DNA of 64,000 nucleotides from Carallia brachiata (lineage: Eukaryota; Streptophyta; Magnoliopsida; Malpighiales; Rhizophoraceae): contig JADCRB010000032.1 of the NCBI GenBank assembly GCA_021464245.1, forward strand, positions 1,104,025 through 1,168,024, read 5' to 3'. The position numbers and the translations under genes are program-made. Under the pieces are notes generated by a model, which was not told the DNA's origin, searched no databases, and worked only from the letters and a program-made list of their open reading frames with translations. How positions within the stretch are numbered: position 1 is the stretch's first letter; the number at the start of each line of letters is the position of its first letter. Shown here piece by piece: positions 12,262 through 22,760 of this stretch.

Positions 12262-13212
12262 GGTCCGTTTGGAGACGCTGTCAGTTTTTTATTTCTGCTT
12301 TTCAATTTCTGTTTTTTGTTTTTACTGTTTGCTGAATTTTTGTGTTTATTGTTGTCAATTTTTGTTTTTTTTTCTATAAGAATAAAAAAATAGGTAGAAA
12401 AAGGATAGTGAGAGAAATGGTAAAAAGAGTATAAATATAGAGAGAAAAATAGGAGAGAGAGAGAGAAAGAGAGAGAGGGTAGAGAGAGAATGAGTAGAGA
12501 GAGAAAAAGGAGAGAGAAAGAGAGAAGAAAGAGAATGAGTAGAGATAATGACATAAAGAGAAAGGGTTGAGAAAGAATGAGTAAACAGAATAGTAGAGAG
12601 AGAAAATGAGAGAGAGGGTAGAGAGAGAATGAGTAGAGAAAATGACAAAGAGAGAAAAGAGAGAGAGGGTAGAGAAAGAGCGTAAAGAGAATGATAGCGA
12701 GAGAAAAATGAGAGAGAGCGGGTAGAAAGAGAATGAGTAGAGAGAATGGTAAAAAGAAAAAAAGTGAAAGAGTCTGGGTAGAGAGAATGAGTAGAGAGAG
12801 AAAATAGAGAGAGAGAGGGTAGAGAGAGAATGGTAGAGATAGAAAAAAGGGATAGAGGAGAGAGAGAATGATAGAGATAGAAAAAGGAGAGAGAGAGTAG
12901 AGAGAGAATGAGTAGAGAGAGAAAAGAGAGAGGAGGGTAGAGAGAGAATGATAGAGATAGAAAAAGAAGAGAGAGGGTAGAGAGAGAAAATAGAGAGAGA
13001 GAGGGTAGAGAGAGAATGGTAGAGATAGAAAAGGGAAGAGAGGGTAGAGAGAGAATGAGTTGAGAGAGAAAGAGTAGTGAGAGAAAAAATATAGAGGGAT
13101 AGAGAGAGGATGAGTAAAGAGAGATATGGTAAAGAGGGTGGATAGAGAAAGAAAATGTTGTGAGAGAAAATATAGAAAAAAAAGTGAAAAACAAAATCAG
13201 AAAGTTATTTTT
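12262..13212 (+). repeat. Left arm of the foldback, purine-rich
   Basis: After a T-rich terminal region it runs as imperfect units based on gagagagaatgagtagag interspersed with gagggtagag. One strand is almost entirely purine for about 800 bp. The order of the unique interruptions (ataaaaaaatagg, agtataaatatag, gacataaagag, gttgagaaagaatgagtaa) is mirrored in the right arm, which shows descent as one inverted repeat and not independent repeat growth. Confidence 0.85.
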
Positions 13213-13377
13213 ATTGTTTTCCCAATTTGATTTTTTTCTTTGAAAAACACTTTTAACTTTTCAACAAAAAACAGAAAATAGAATCAATAACAAACATGTT
13301 TCTTGTTTTTTTTGTAAAAAATAAACAGAAAACAGAAAACTTAAACCACTCCAAACGGGCCCCTAGCTTTCCGATTT
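13206..13377. repeat. Loop of the foldback: inverted copy of 12098-12250
   Basis: This block carries, in reverse, the same sequence as the left flank of the element: gaaaaacacttttaa, tgttt-rich and aaacagaaaacagaaaac tracts, then ccaaacgggcccctagcttt. It sits exactly between the two arms, so it is the loop when the arms pair. Confidence 0.75.
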
Positions 13378-14530
13378 TGTTTTTCACTTTTTTTTTATAC
13401 TTTCTCTCACAACATTTTCTTTCTCTATCTATTCTCTTTACCATATCTCTCTTTACTCATTCTCTCTCTATCCATCTATATCTTTTCTCTCACTTCTCTT
13501 TCTCTCTCTACTCATTCTCTGTCTACCCTCTCCTCGCTTTTCTATCTCTACCATTCTCTCTCTACCCTCTCTCTCTCTATCTTGTCTCTCTACTCATTCT
13601 CTCTCTACCCTCTCTCCCTTTTTTTATCTCTACCACATTGTCTCTACCCTCTCTCTCTCTTTTCTCTCTCTACTCATTCTTCCTCTACCCTCTTTCTCCT
13701 TTTTCTCTTTCGACCATTCTCTCTACTAATTCTCCCTCTACCCACTCTTTCTCTCTCTCCTTTTTCTCCCTCAACCATTCTCTCTACTCATTCTCTCTAT
13801 ACCCACTCTCTTCTCATTTTTCTCTCTCTACCATTCTCTTCTTTTCTTACTCTATCATTCTCTCTATTCGTTCTCTCTCTGCCCTCTCTCTCTCTCTCTC
13901 TCTCTCTCTCATTCTCTGTCTACCCAGATTCTCTCTCCTTTCTGTCTACCCACATTCTCTCTCCTTTTTTCGCTTTACTATTATTTCTCTACCCTCTCTC
14001 TCTCTTTTTTCTCTCTCTAGTCATTCTCTCTCTGCCCATATTCTCTCTCTTTTTTCTTATTTTACCATTCTCTCTACTCATTCTCTCTCTACCATCTCTC
14101 TATCATTTTCTTTGCTCGTTCTTTCTCTACTCTCTCTCTCTCTTCTCTCTCTGTCATTTTCTCAATTCATTCTCTCTCTACCCTCTCTCTCATTTTTCTC
14201 TCTCTACTATTTTTTTACTCATTCTTTCTCAACCCTTTCTCTTTCTGTCATTCTCTCTACTCATTCTCTTTTTTCTCTCTTTCTCTCTCCTTTTTCCCTC
14301 TCTACTCATTCTCTCTCTATCCTTTTTCTCTCTCTCTCTCCCATTTTTCTCTCTATATTTATATTCTTTTTATCATTTCTCTCACTATCCTTTTTCTATC
14401 TATTTTTTTATTCTTATAAAAAAACAAAAATTGACAGTAATAAATAAAAAAATTCAGCAAACAGCAAAAACTAAAAATAAAAAATAAAAAACAGAAATAA
14501 AAAACTGACAGCGTTTCCAAACGGGCCCTA
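13372..14530 (-). repeat. Right arm of the foldback, pyrimidine-rich
   Basis: Reverse complement of the left arm, somewhat longer because it has more ctctctctacc units, including an uninterrupted CT run near 13885-13912. It ends in aaactgacagcgtttcc followed by aaacgggccct, the mirror of the left terminus. Confidence 0.85.
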
Positions 14531-16400
14531 AATAGCCCGATTCTTTTTCTCAATTTTTATCATGTATAGTTATTTATCATAATTTTTATCACTTTGTTAT
14601 CAATCATCTACATCATTATTTTAGTTTAATCACTTATAAAACTAGTATGCATACTAAGAACCCTCTCGTCCCTCTAACAACTATCTCTCTCTAAACCCTC
14701 TTGTCTCTTCACACCGAAAAGCTAGCGCTGCTAGCCAACAAAGGTAAAATTAGTTCTGCCTACCAGCTATGAAGTCCCCACGTCCATCTTTCAACCTTCC
14801 TTTTTTGTATCTCCTCTTCCCTCCCTACCCTTCCGCTTATCTCTCCCTCCCACCGTTGCTTTATACCATCAGACCCCAATTGGAATTTTGGGGCTTTTTG
14901 ACGCGTTTTATGGCAGTTTGGGCCTTAATAAAGTCACCCAAACCCTTTTTGTTACTAGATCTATACTCTCCTGGCGTTCTTTTCTTGTTTTCATGGTTTT
15001 GGTAGCGTCACCGTTGCTGCCATCTTCGCTGCGGATTCCATTGCCAGCACCGTTGTACCAGCTGCCGGCACTCTCGTCGCCAAAGAAGCCTTCTTTGCCG
15101 ACGTCATTCTACCGGCCTCCGGCAAGAGGGCTGGAGCCCTTGTTCATGAAGTTTGGTTTGGCATCTCCAGTGCCACTCCCGTCCCTACTGTCTCTGCCAA
15201 CGACGTCCCTTCTGCCTCCCATGATCTCTCCCACGCCGCCCTAATGGCTGTCGCTCGCATCTCCGACGCCGGCCTTGTCGCCATCGGCAACACTGCTGTC
15301 AGTCTTCACCGCCACTAAAAGTGTAGCATTAGCCTTCTGTTCATCCGTTATGGATAGGGTGACCTGTTTTGCATGTGTGTTTTATACTGCTTGTTATTTT
15401 GCTATTTTCAATTTTGTTGTCTGCCATATCAGGATGAATTCAGTAATTAGTTTGTCATTGTGCGATATGTGCTGTATGCAGTCTATTCTGACTGAATTAG
15501 GTCTAGTTAATGCTTTGTAGTTAATTAGGTTTAGTTATAATCCGATTTGTAATTTTGAGTTTTATACTCGATTTGTTAATGGTCAGTGTGACCATTTGAT
15601 TTGTAAGTTATTGGTGCCAATGTACTCTCCTGTGTTAATCAGGTATTTCCAACGCTTTATCGTCGGTCTCGTGTATGAATTTATCACATATTAATGCAAT
15701 AATTTCTGTTTCAGTCAAAAAAAATTATTTTAGCTTAATCGAGACAAAAAATTAGAAAGCAGAGTAGAGTTATTTAACATTATTCAATTTAAAAACCTTG
15801 TTGATCAACAATGTACGAATGATATTCATTTGCTAATTAAAAGGCAAAACTCTCTCTGAAAAAAAAAAGATGCTTACTATACTTAATCATAATTTTTTTT
15901 GTAAGTAGTATATATACAAATAAATTTAGACTTCAAAAATCTATTTTATTATTTATATTGTTATTGTGTACCATTTTTATTTTTATTTTTTGTTTTCCAT
16001 TCATATTTGAGGGGATTCAAGCCAAGAAGTACAGTCCAACCCAACCCATTTTATTCATCCAAGCATTCACTTCCATTGGCTAAATTCAACATATTGTTTT
16101 GGACTCTTCTTTTCGTCTTTTACCATTCCACCAATGCTCTTGCCACTGCCCCTCACGTACTCCCCAACATAAGTCATCAACCTACCCTCTAGATTGGCTA
16201 TTCGACCTTCTTTATGTTTGGAATTTGCCACTTTACCTGCCGATTCTTCTTCCTTGATTATGGCATTTGGAATTTTCTCGGGAATACCCTTCAAATTAAC
16301 CATACACAAAACATCAACCCGACCGAGATTCCTATATATATTTATACTACTAGACCTGCACAATGCATGGATTGATCAAATTTGTTAATAATTTTATTCT
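14531..16400. other. Intergenic DNA with an isolated coding-like GC-rich block
   Basis: The only notable content is the GC-rich open frame at 14959-15318 (listed separately) and a following tract to about 15720 that reads like a 3' UTR ending in an A-run (gtttcagtcaaaaaaaa). The remainder is AT-rich with nothing recognised. Confidence 0.4.
14959..15318 (+). pseudogene. GC-rich open frame without a start codon, unknown; possible retroposed gene relic
   Basis: The frame runs for 119 codons from an in-frame TAG at 14956-14958 to TAA, with no ATG in its first two-thirds. Codon third positions are strongly C/G biased (gcc, gtc, atc, ttc), unlike the surrounding AT-rich DNA, and the peptide is Ala/Val/Ser-rich (for example VTVAAIFAADSIAST and ALMAVARISDAGLVAIG). 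I do not recognise the family. About 400 bp of UTR-like sequence and an A-run near 15716 follow, which would fit a reverse-transcribed and 5'-damaged mRNA copy. It could also be one exon of a gene whose other exons I missed. Confidence 0.35.
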
Positions 16401-16412
16401 CTCTTATCGTAG

Positions 16413-16420
16413 TATATATA
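16413..16420 (+). promoter_or_regulatory. Candidate TATA box
   Basis: TATATATA lies about 95 bp upstream of the start codon at 16514. This is a normal spacing for a plant TATA box with a short leader. Confidence 0.55.
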
Positions 16421-16513
16421 GAGTCACACGCTCACACTCAAATTGATATTATCCAAGACCCCAAAACGAGTCACACATTACATACATCTCCTCCTAGTAG
16501 TCTTCTCCACAGA

Positions 16514-16918
16514 ATGGGCAGTTCCATCAATGAACCTGTTGGCATCCATTCCTCCATTGCCTTACTGCAAGAAAGATTTAAGAAGCTACAGAGAGTAAAG
16601 GAGCTGAGAGAGGGAAGAGAGCTATCACAAGCGCTTGCTGAGCCAAAATGGTTTAACTACTCCACCGCGCGGCAGCAGCCGGAGATCTTTCACCCTGAGT
16701 TGATAATTCAACCAAGACCGTCACCGCCCCGTTTGTCACTGCCTCTGTGGCCGGACCACTCGCAGACGCAGAACAAGCAACAGGATCCTCGCTGCGGGGA
16801 GACCCCGACTGCCTTGAGGATGAGTTTATGGCCTGAAGAAAAACGGGCTGATAAAAATCTGTGGAACAAATTTGATGATTCTGCGTCTGATGATATTGAC
16901 ACGTCTCTTCATTTGTAA
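16514..16918 (+). CDS. Conserved plant protein of unknown function, 134 aa
   Basis: Single-exon gene. The product starts MGSSINEPVGIHSSIALLQ and continues into a basic, heptad-like helix (ERFKKLQRVKELREGREL). After a Pro-rich stretch (PRPSPPRLSLPLWPD) it ends in an acidic tail (DDSASDDIDTSLHL). Plants have a small family with the same N-terminal block (SSIALLQERFRxLQxxxExRExREL), described only as uncharacterised. The helix could be a coiled coil or a protein-interaction motif; there is no signal peptide or membrane segment. I chose this ATG because the conserved block starts soon after it. The frame remains open upstream to 16382, but that part overlaps the TATA box and leader. The gene is isolated, with several kilobases of non-coding DNA on both sides. 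Confidence 0.7.
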   Translation: MGSSINEPVGIHSSIALLQERFKKLQRVKELREGRELSQALAEPKWFNYSTARQQPEIFHPELIIQPRPSPPRLSLPLWPDHSQTQNKQQDPRCGETPTALRMSLWPEEKRADKNLWNKFDDSASDDIDTSLHL

Positions 16919-18989
16919 ACAGTTCATCAAGCTACGTTATTGATATTGCCGGAAGCGTGTGGATCTGCCTGGTGTTGTTTCCTATAATGTGTGAACCTTA
17001 AGTACGGCATAGAGATTCCAATATTCTTGTGTTGTTTTTTTTTTAACTTTTATAATTATATTTTTCAATTATTCCTTGTGCCCCATTGAAATTTTCGGCG
17101 GAATGAGTACATCTTATAAATTAGTAAGATTATGAGATACATTAGTTATTACATTTGTAAGTTAAGACTGAGTTTATTGACGTCTTAATTTAATTTTTTT
17201 TATAAAAAAACATTTCTTATAAGAAGTATTTGTCACTTAACATTGTTTTGTTCAAATAAGTTTCACATGCCAAGCCATCTTATTTATAAGTTTGTAAGTT
17301 AATATCGCGCCGTCAACATATATTCTTGCTTATTAGGATAAGTGACAGGGAAGAAATTTAAACTCAAAGTAATACAATTGGAAGCACACCAAATCTTTAA
17401 CTAGATTACTAACTAGGCTACAACTTTGAGTGGTGCATAACTTAAATTTGTCCAAACGTTCCATTGAAATTTTCGTTCATTGATACGCCGGGAAAAAATT
17501 TTTGCTGATCAGAATGTGTGTACTACCAGGTAGGCTATATATGTTGAATAAGCATTTGTTGGACTCAAGCTCACCGTACCGGTTGATAGAAACGGATTCT
17601 CAGTTCCTCTTACCTAACCCGAAAGGTTTTAATCTTAATATCTATGCTGCAAATGATGTCAAAGAATTCGGGAGATCGGATAACCACTTGTTAGAAAATG
17701 TGTAGTCTGTGGGATTCAATTTTCAAGAAGGAAAATCTGTAAGCACTTTGACATTTTCTTGTAATTTTTTTTTCTTGTAATTTTTTTGGTTGGAGGAGTG
17801 GCCTCCATCCAAAGTACTAACCCTCGCCCTTCTCACCTCCTTAACTGGGATGGTTGAATCATTTTAAAGGTTTTCACTTCTGACTCCTACTAAATATTTG
17901 ATTATGAAATGCATTAATTAATAATTTCACTAATAATGTTTTTAACTCTTGTTTGAATATACGATTATATTATAAGCTACAGCCATGGCCTTCAACAATG
18001 TGCGCATCAAAACAAAAAATTTAATAAAAATGTTATCATTGTTTAAGGCGGAATACAGTTTGAACATAATTTCATCCTCTGCCGACATAGCTAAAACCCC
18101 TGGGATTGGCCGAGATGTCAAATTTTAGATTAAACAGACTTGGTGCATATGCCAAGGACGACTCTTGCAATACTAGAGTCTGCGAAAAAAAAGAAAAAAA
18201 GTAACGTTAAATAACTTCAAATATAACTTTAAATAAGTAGCAAACATAGCTATGCAGTCTCATACATATTTTTTTTAATAAATTTAATTATTTAACAATT
18301 CATATCACTTTGTAACTATTTAAGTAAAACTATTAAACTTTTTTTTCAAAAAAAAAAGGTTAAGAGCAGAATTTTAGCTTGAACATTAAAGACGAGAGAA
18401 AGACAAAGGAAAAATGGAGAATACGGTCTACAAAACCATCCAACAAGCTAACAGCTCATGAACGGGATAATTTAATTTGACTGCATAGGAAATGCCCCTC
18501 AAATACTGTTTTACCATTAACCTATCTTTTTGGTCTTTGCAATTTAACTGCCGACCCTCCTGCATTTTTAATTAATCCTAGTATGCCGTTTAGATAAAGG
18601 GTCCTGCTCACCAAAACATATTTGATGAAGACGTTTTGGACTATATCAAAAATCAAGCCAACAGAAATAAGAAGAGGTTGGTGATTGAATCACGAGGAAA
18701 GGAAACCAAGATCAATAGCCATCTGGGCTACATGAAAACAACACGATATGCTAAAAATTGTAAAACAAGGAAAAGAAAGCCACCAGGCTGGTTTTGTGTG
18801 TAGCGTTTGGATCCCTCTTTCTTAAACTTTACAAGAATTTAAAATATAAAATAGCACTAACATATTAAGCTATCTCAATTTACAAGTGTGTCCCTAATAG
18901 TTACATTTTTAGAACATTGTTATTTTTGGCCAAAGTGGGGTATAATAACTCCCATGTGCATCTTGTATCAATTATATATGCATTACAAG

Positions 18990-19229
18990 TGGGGACGGAT
19001 TCAAAAACCTTTTTCAGCAGGGGAAAAATATAGTAATGCATAAGTTTGATGTTTACAAGAATGGAATTCACAAAAAATGTTCATGAAGTTTTAACAAAAT
19101 ATTGATTTTTTAAAAAAATTTTCATACTGGTGGGGACAAATATAATTTTTTAGTAGGATAAGTTCTACTGATATTAGACTTGTATACATATTGCAGAATT
19201 GCCCCCTAAAATATATATAGATCCGCCCT
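18990..19229. mobile_element. Possible MITE, imperfect terminal repeats
   Basis: The left end reads tggggacggattcaaaaa and the right end, in reverse, cagggcggatct. They share a GGG-CGGAT core. The interior is AT-rich and non-coding. No convincing target-site duplication was found. Confidence 0.3.
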
Positions 19230-19818
19230 GGTAAGAACAACGGTCATATATATAATCTCCCAGAGTTCGATAATTAACGCATACTTGGATTGAATCAACA
19301 ATTGATCCTATTGCCTTATGCCTCCAACAATCTTTTAAGTTAATTAGAGACTCAATTAAGATAAATAACACAAAGAGAGTGGAAAATAAAATGTTTTGAC
19401 ATCATACAACATGGGCCTGCTCATTATTCTTGTGGCAAACAACTTTTTAAAAAATGCACATTACAAACATGATTAGGAGAGGAAGTCATGAGTACTGAAA
19501 ATAAAAATTGAGATACATCATACATATTGTAAAAACGATTTAAAATTAAAAATATAATTTTTTTTTTTTGGTATTACCAGTTGGTAACGGCTAGTTCCTC
19601 AGGATAGATCCGACGTAATGGGGGAAATGGATTACTCACGCAAGCCCAGGAACAATTGACTAAATTGCCACTACTGCTCACATCTAACCGAGCCGACCCC
19701 TCATTCAGAGCTGTCTAGCCAATATTGAGGGCCTAAAAGAGCCCAATCAACTGACAAGCCCATAGTCCAATTAGAGTCAAACGAGTTACATGTCCGAGCA
19801 AAGGACAATTTAGGCTAC

Positions 19819-19869
19819 AAAACCCACCTAGTCTTGGATCAAAAAAAAAAAAAAAAAACCCACCTAGTC
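19819..19869 (+). repeat. Direct repeat flanking a tiny A-tailed insertion
   Basis: The string aaacccacctagtc occurs on both sides of ttggatc plus an A-run. This is the layout left by target-primed reverse transcription: a target-site duplication of about 14 bp around an almost completely 5'-truncated retroposon end. Slippage across a poly(A) tract is an alternative. Confidence 0.45.
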
Positions 19870-20150
19870 CGATACACTAACTATGCACTTACTCAATTTT
19901 TTTTTTTAAACAAAACTAATTTTTTGATAGTTTTGTCCAAAATCAAGTTTCGTTTTTTTTTTAATTATTTTTTTAGAATTTTATAATACAAAAAGTATGA
20001 GTAATACCCATACACCTACAAAATAATTGCACTGAAGGCACACTAAATTGCGGCTATTGATGTCTTGCTTTTTGCAACGAGCAGTTCTATAAAGTAGAAA
20101 CCACGCCAATCTATGCAACGAAGAGTTTTTTTTTTTTTGGCTGCTCTAGA

Positions 20151-20632
20151 GTCTTGACTAAAGTTGTCATAACCAGACCAGTCATCGAACTGAAAACATT
20201 AGTGGGTTAAGATTCAACTGGTTGAACCGGTTGAACCGGTATTTGAACCGGTATTTAATAATATATATGTGTATAAAAGTAATTATAAAAATAATATTTA
20301 TAGATAGTGATTAAATATTAATTTTTGTAATTTTAAAGATGAAATTGAAATTTTTAATAGATTTAGGACTAAATTGAACTTTTAAATTAAAGTTAATACT
20401 TAAATTATAATTTAAATAATATTTGGGGTCAAATTATAATTTATAAATTTTTTAATTTTATTGGACTGATTCAACCGGTCCGGGTTTCACCGATTTTTAC
20501 CGGTTTTGACCGATTCTTGACCGGTTTTGACCGGTCTGAATTACCCTTCAAAATTTACCTAAACCGGCCCGGACCACCGGCCGATCGCCGGTTCAACCAG
20601 TCCGATTCAGTTCTGACAACAGTGGTCTTGAC
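20151..20632. mobile_element. hAT-type MITE with 8-bp target-site duplication
   Basis: The 8-bp direct repeat gtcttgac is at 20151-20158 and 20625-20632. Inside it, the ends are inverted with a shared GTTGTCA(t/g)AAC core, and both subterminal regions are rich in ACCGGT/CCGGTTGAACC repeats. The interior is AT-rich and non-coding (about 466 bp). An 8-bp duplication and CA-type ends fit the hAT superfamily. It has no transposase, so it would be non-autonomous. Confidence 0.75.
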
Positions 20633-22444
20633 GACTTGAACTTTGTTTTTTTCTTGAGAAAAAGTAAGCTGTCTAAAATGTTTTTTTGTCCAAATTGTTA
20701 TATAAATAAAACGAGCAGTTAATATTTTGAAAAGACAAACTTTTCTGCAATGAAAAAAAATGTATATCTCATTATTTTATTTTTATTGTAAAAGTTATGA
20801 TTTATAGTTGAAAAACTTTGACCACTCATTTTAGTTGAGCAACAAATCGAACGCCCAAAAATTAGTAACGTAACCGTGCTCTTTTTTTTTTTTTTAAGCC
20901 TTGTAGCCCGACTCTCTCGAGCTCTGCCAACCTTATTCGAGAATGAGAAAAATCAACGTTGACAATAATAAACCTATTCTTTGAATGCGTCCCAAATTTG
21001 AAACTCCACCCTGTCTTGACGAAAAATTCCCCATTAGAACATTAACATAATTCTAACTTAGGGTCCATTACAGGTGGGGAAAGAAATGTTGACAACTAAG
21101 TTTTGCGATTTATGAGTTTTGCGATTTATGTTAGACATTTGATACAAGGCATTGTAAAGGTAATGAGGCTGACATTGCCTTAGGGTGGGGAGGGTTTAAA
21201 ACATCACTGCTCTCAAAAGTTTTCAATATGGCAGATTTTATAATTAGATAAGTTGAGGTGTTTGCATCTCGTACGGTATTTTTTGACCCACTATTTTTAT
21301 TTTTTTTAATAATTAATTAACTAACTATTAATAATTTTTTTGTCAAAAAAAAAGTAGATAGGAAAAGAAATGTTAAATAGAGTGTAACTTAATGCAAAAA
21401 TATGATGTAGTTAATTGTGTTGCGATTAAAAAATAAATATGTAAAAAAAAATAATGTAGTTAACTCCAATCCATTCATCTTCTGGGCTTGATACATGTTC
21501 AATTGTAACTTTTTGTTAATAAAAATTTATATTCAATATACTCTATTTTAGTGCTTGTAACAATACGCACACCCCCATTTGAAACGTAACCAAACCTAAT
21601 CATGAGTAACAACCGTTGGTCAAAATTTTTTTTTTAAATTTAATATATTTTTTACGATTTAACAGTTTAGATTTTACGAATAAATTTTATATATACTATT
21701 ATGTGCTTATATTAAATTTATCTAAAAATAAAAAATTAGTGTTATTTTATTTTATTATTATTATTATTATTTATTAACTGTGTCGCGAATTTTACTCCGC
21801 AATTGGGCACTTCCAGACAAAAATTGTTTTCTTGTCTCCCTAAATTTATAAAGTTGAACCGTGTGGCGGACACGAGCCTCCAATACTCGTACGCTTCCGG
21901 TATCTAAAGTTGGCAAGCAGAAAAGATTCCCTGCACATTCTTAAAAAAAGATTGGGTTGAATTAATATAAGAGGAATTAATATAAGAGATCGAATTATTT
22001 ATATTAAATTTATAAAAAATTAAAATTTTATAAGTTTAATAAGTATTATTAATTATTCAAAATAATGGTTCAACAGTAAGTCTATATATTTTTATATTAT
22101 AAATTTTAAATTTGAAATTTTACTCTTGTATTTAATTATATTGGAGATCTTATGGAATATAATTAATGATCCGTAGAGTTGAGTTTAAGTTTGTCTACTG
22201 GAACTCAAGCGGCGAAGTCACATGTAGACTTATTGGTGCTTGAGAGGTAGATCGACTTCATTAAAATTGTTGAATGAGACCTAATAAATAAAATTATTTT
22301 AATTTTAACTTAAAATATGATAATTGATATACTTAATAATTTTTTTTTTTTTTGATAAAAAAAAGTGTACGATCAAACTGTTTACAGCATTACAAAATCA
22401 TATCATCGACGAAAAAGGCAAAAACTCAAGGCCTCACAACGGAT

Positions 22445-22690
22445 TGGGCCAGCACAAAAGGCCGACATGATCACCCATTCCCATTTTCCACAATTCCTCA
22501 ACGCCTCATTTGCTCCTCACCAGTCCACCGCTACAGTCGCCCACAGGCAATTACATTCTCATTAACGCTTTCTTATTTCTTTCTTCCCCAGTTTCCGGGG
22601 AAAGAATCCAGAAAAACAAGAATTGCTCTCTCTCTCTGCGGCCTGCATAAAAATCTTCAGAAGCTCTCAAAAATCCCCACAAAACCCTAA
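22445..22690 (+). promoter_or_regulatory. NAR1 promoter: TGGGCC site and telo-box
   Basis: TGGGCC is at 22445-22450, a CT-rich Y-patch (ctctctctctctg) near 22625-22637, and AAACCCTAA at 22682-22690, about 70 bp before the ATG. Site II plus telo-box is a known combination in promoters of growth-linked plant housekeeping genes. No TATA box is evident, which fits that class. Confidence 0.5.
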
Positions 22691-22760
22691 CTTACAGAGC
22701 GACTACGAAGCAAATCGATTTCGCGATTCTCGCCGGCGATTGTTCGAAATCGAGAGGGAG

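Larger units (their letters stand above)
12098..14530. mobile_element. Foldback (snap-back) transposon-like element with nested termini
   Basis: The terminal sequences resemble plant MITE ends with a CCCGTTTGG motif. Four copies of this end type are present: near 12110 and 12265 pointing inward, and near 13365 and 14520 in reverse. The order is A (12098-12250), B (12262-12400), purine-rich arm, inverted A (about 13206-13377), pyrimidine-rich arm, inverted B (about 14400-14530). The two arms are reverse complements of each other well beyond simple-repeat content. There is no transposase. I could not define clean target-site duplications. A foldback element with a second end inserted at its loop would explain the order. 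Very long Ser/Leu/Phe frames in the arms are by-products of the GAGAGA/CTCTCT composition. Confidence 0.8.
16919..22440. other. Gene-poor region with MITE-like insertions
   Basis: No gene was recognised. It contains a clear hAT MITE (20151-20632), a weaker MITE candidate (about 18990-19229) and a micro-insertion with an A-tail (about 19834-19857). The rest is AT-rich with many homopolymer runs. The short frame at 17502-17705 has no recognisable similarity. Confidence 0.4.

Noticed and set aside
12430..14360. CRISPR-like or satellite array
   Set aside because: The units are irregular, have no unique spacers, and the context is a plant nuclear genome. They are simple repeats within an inverted repeat.
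12355..14487. Three very long open frames (279, 301 and 383 codons) full of Ser, Leu, Phe, Tyr and Pro
   Set aside because: They come from the CTCTCT/GAGAGA arms of the foldback element, occur in several overlapping frames at once and have no domain. Low-complexity repeats without stop codons explain them.
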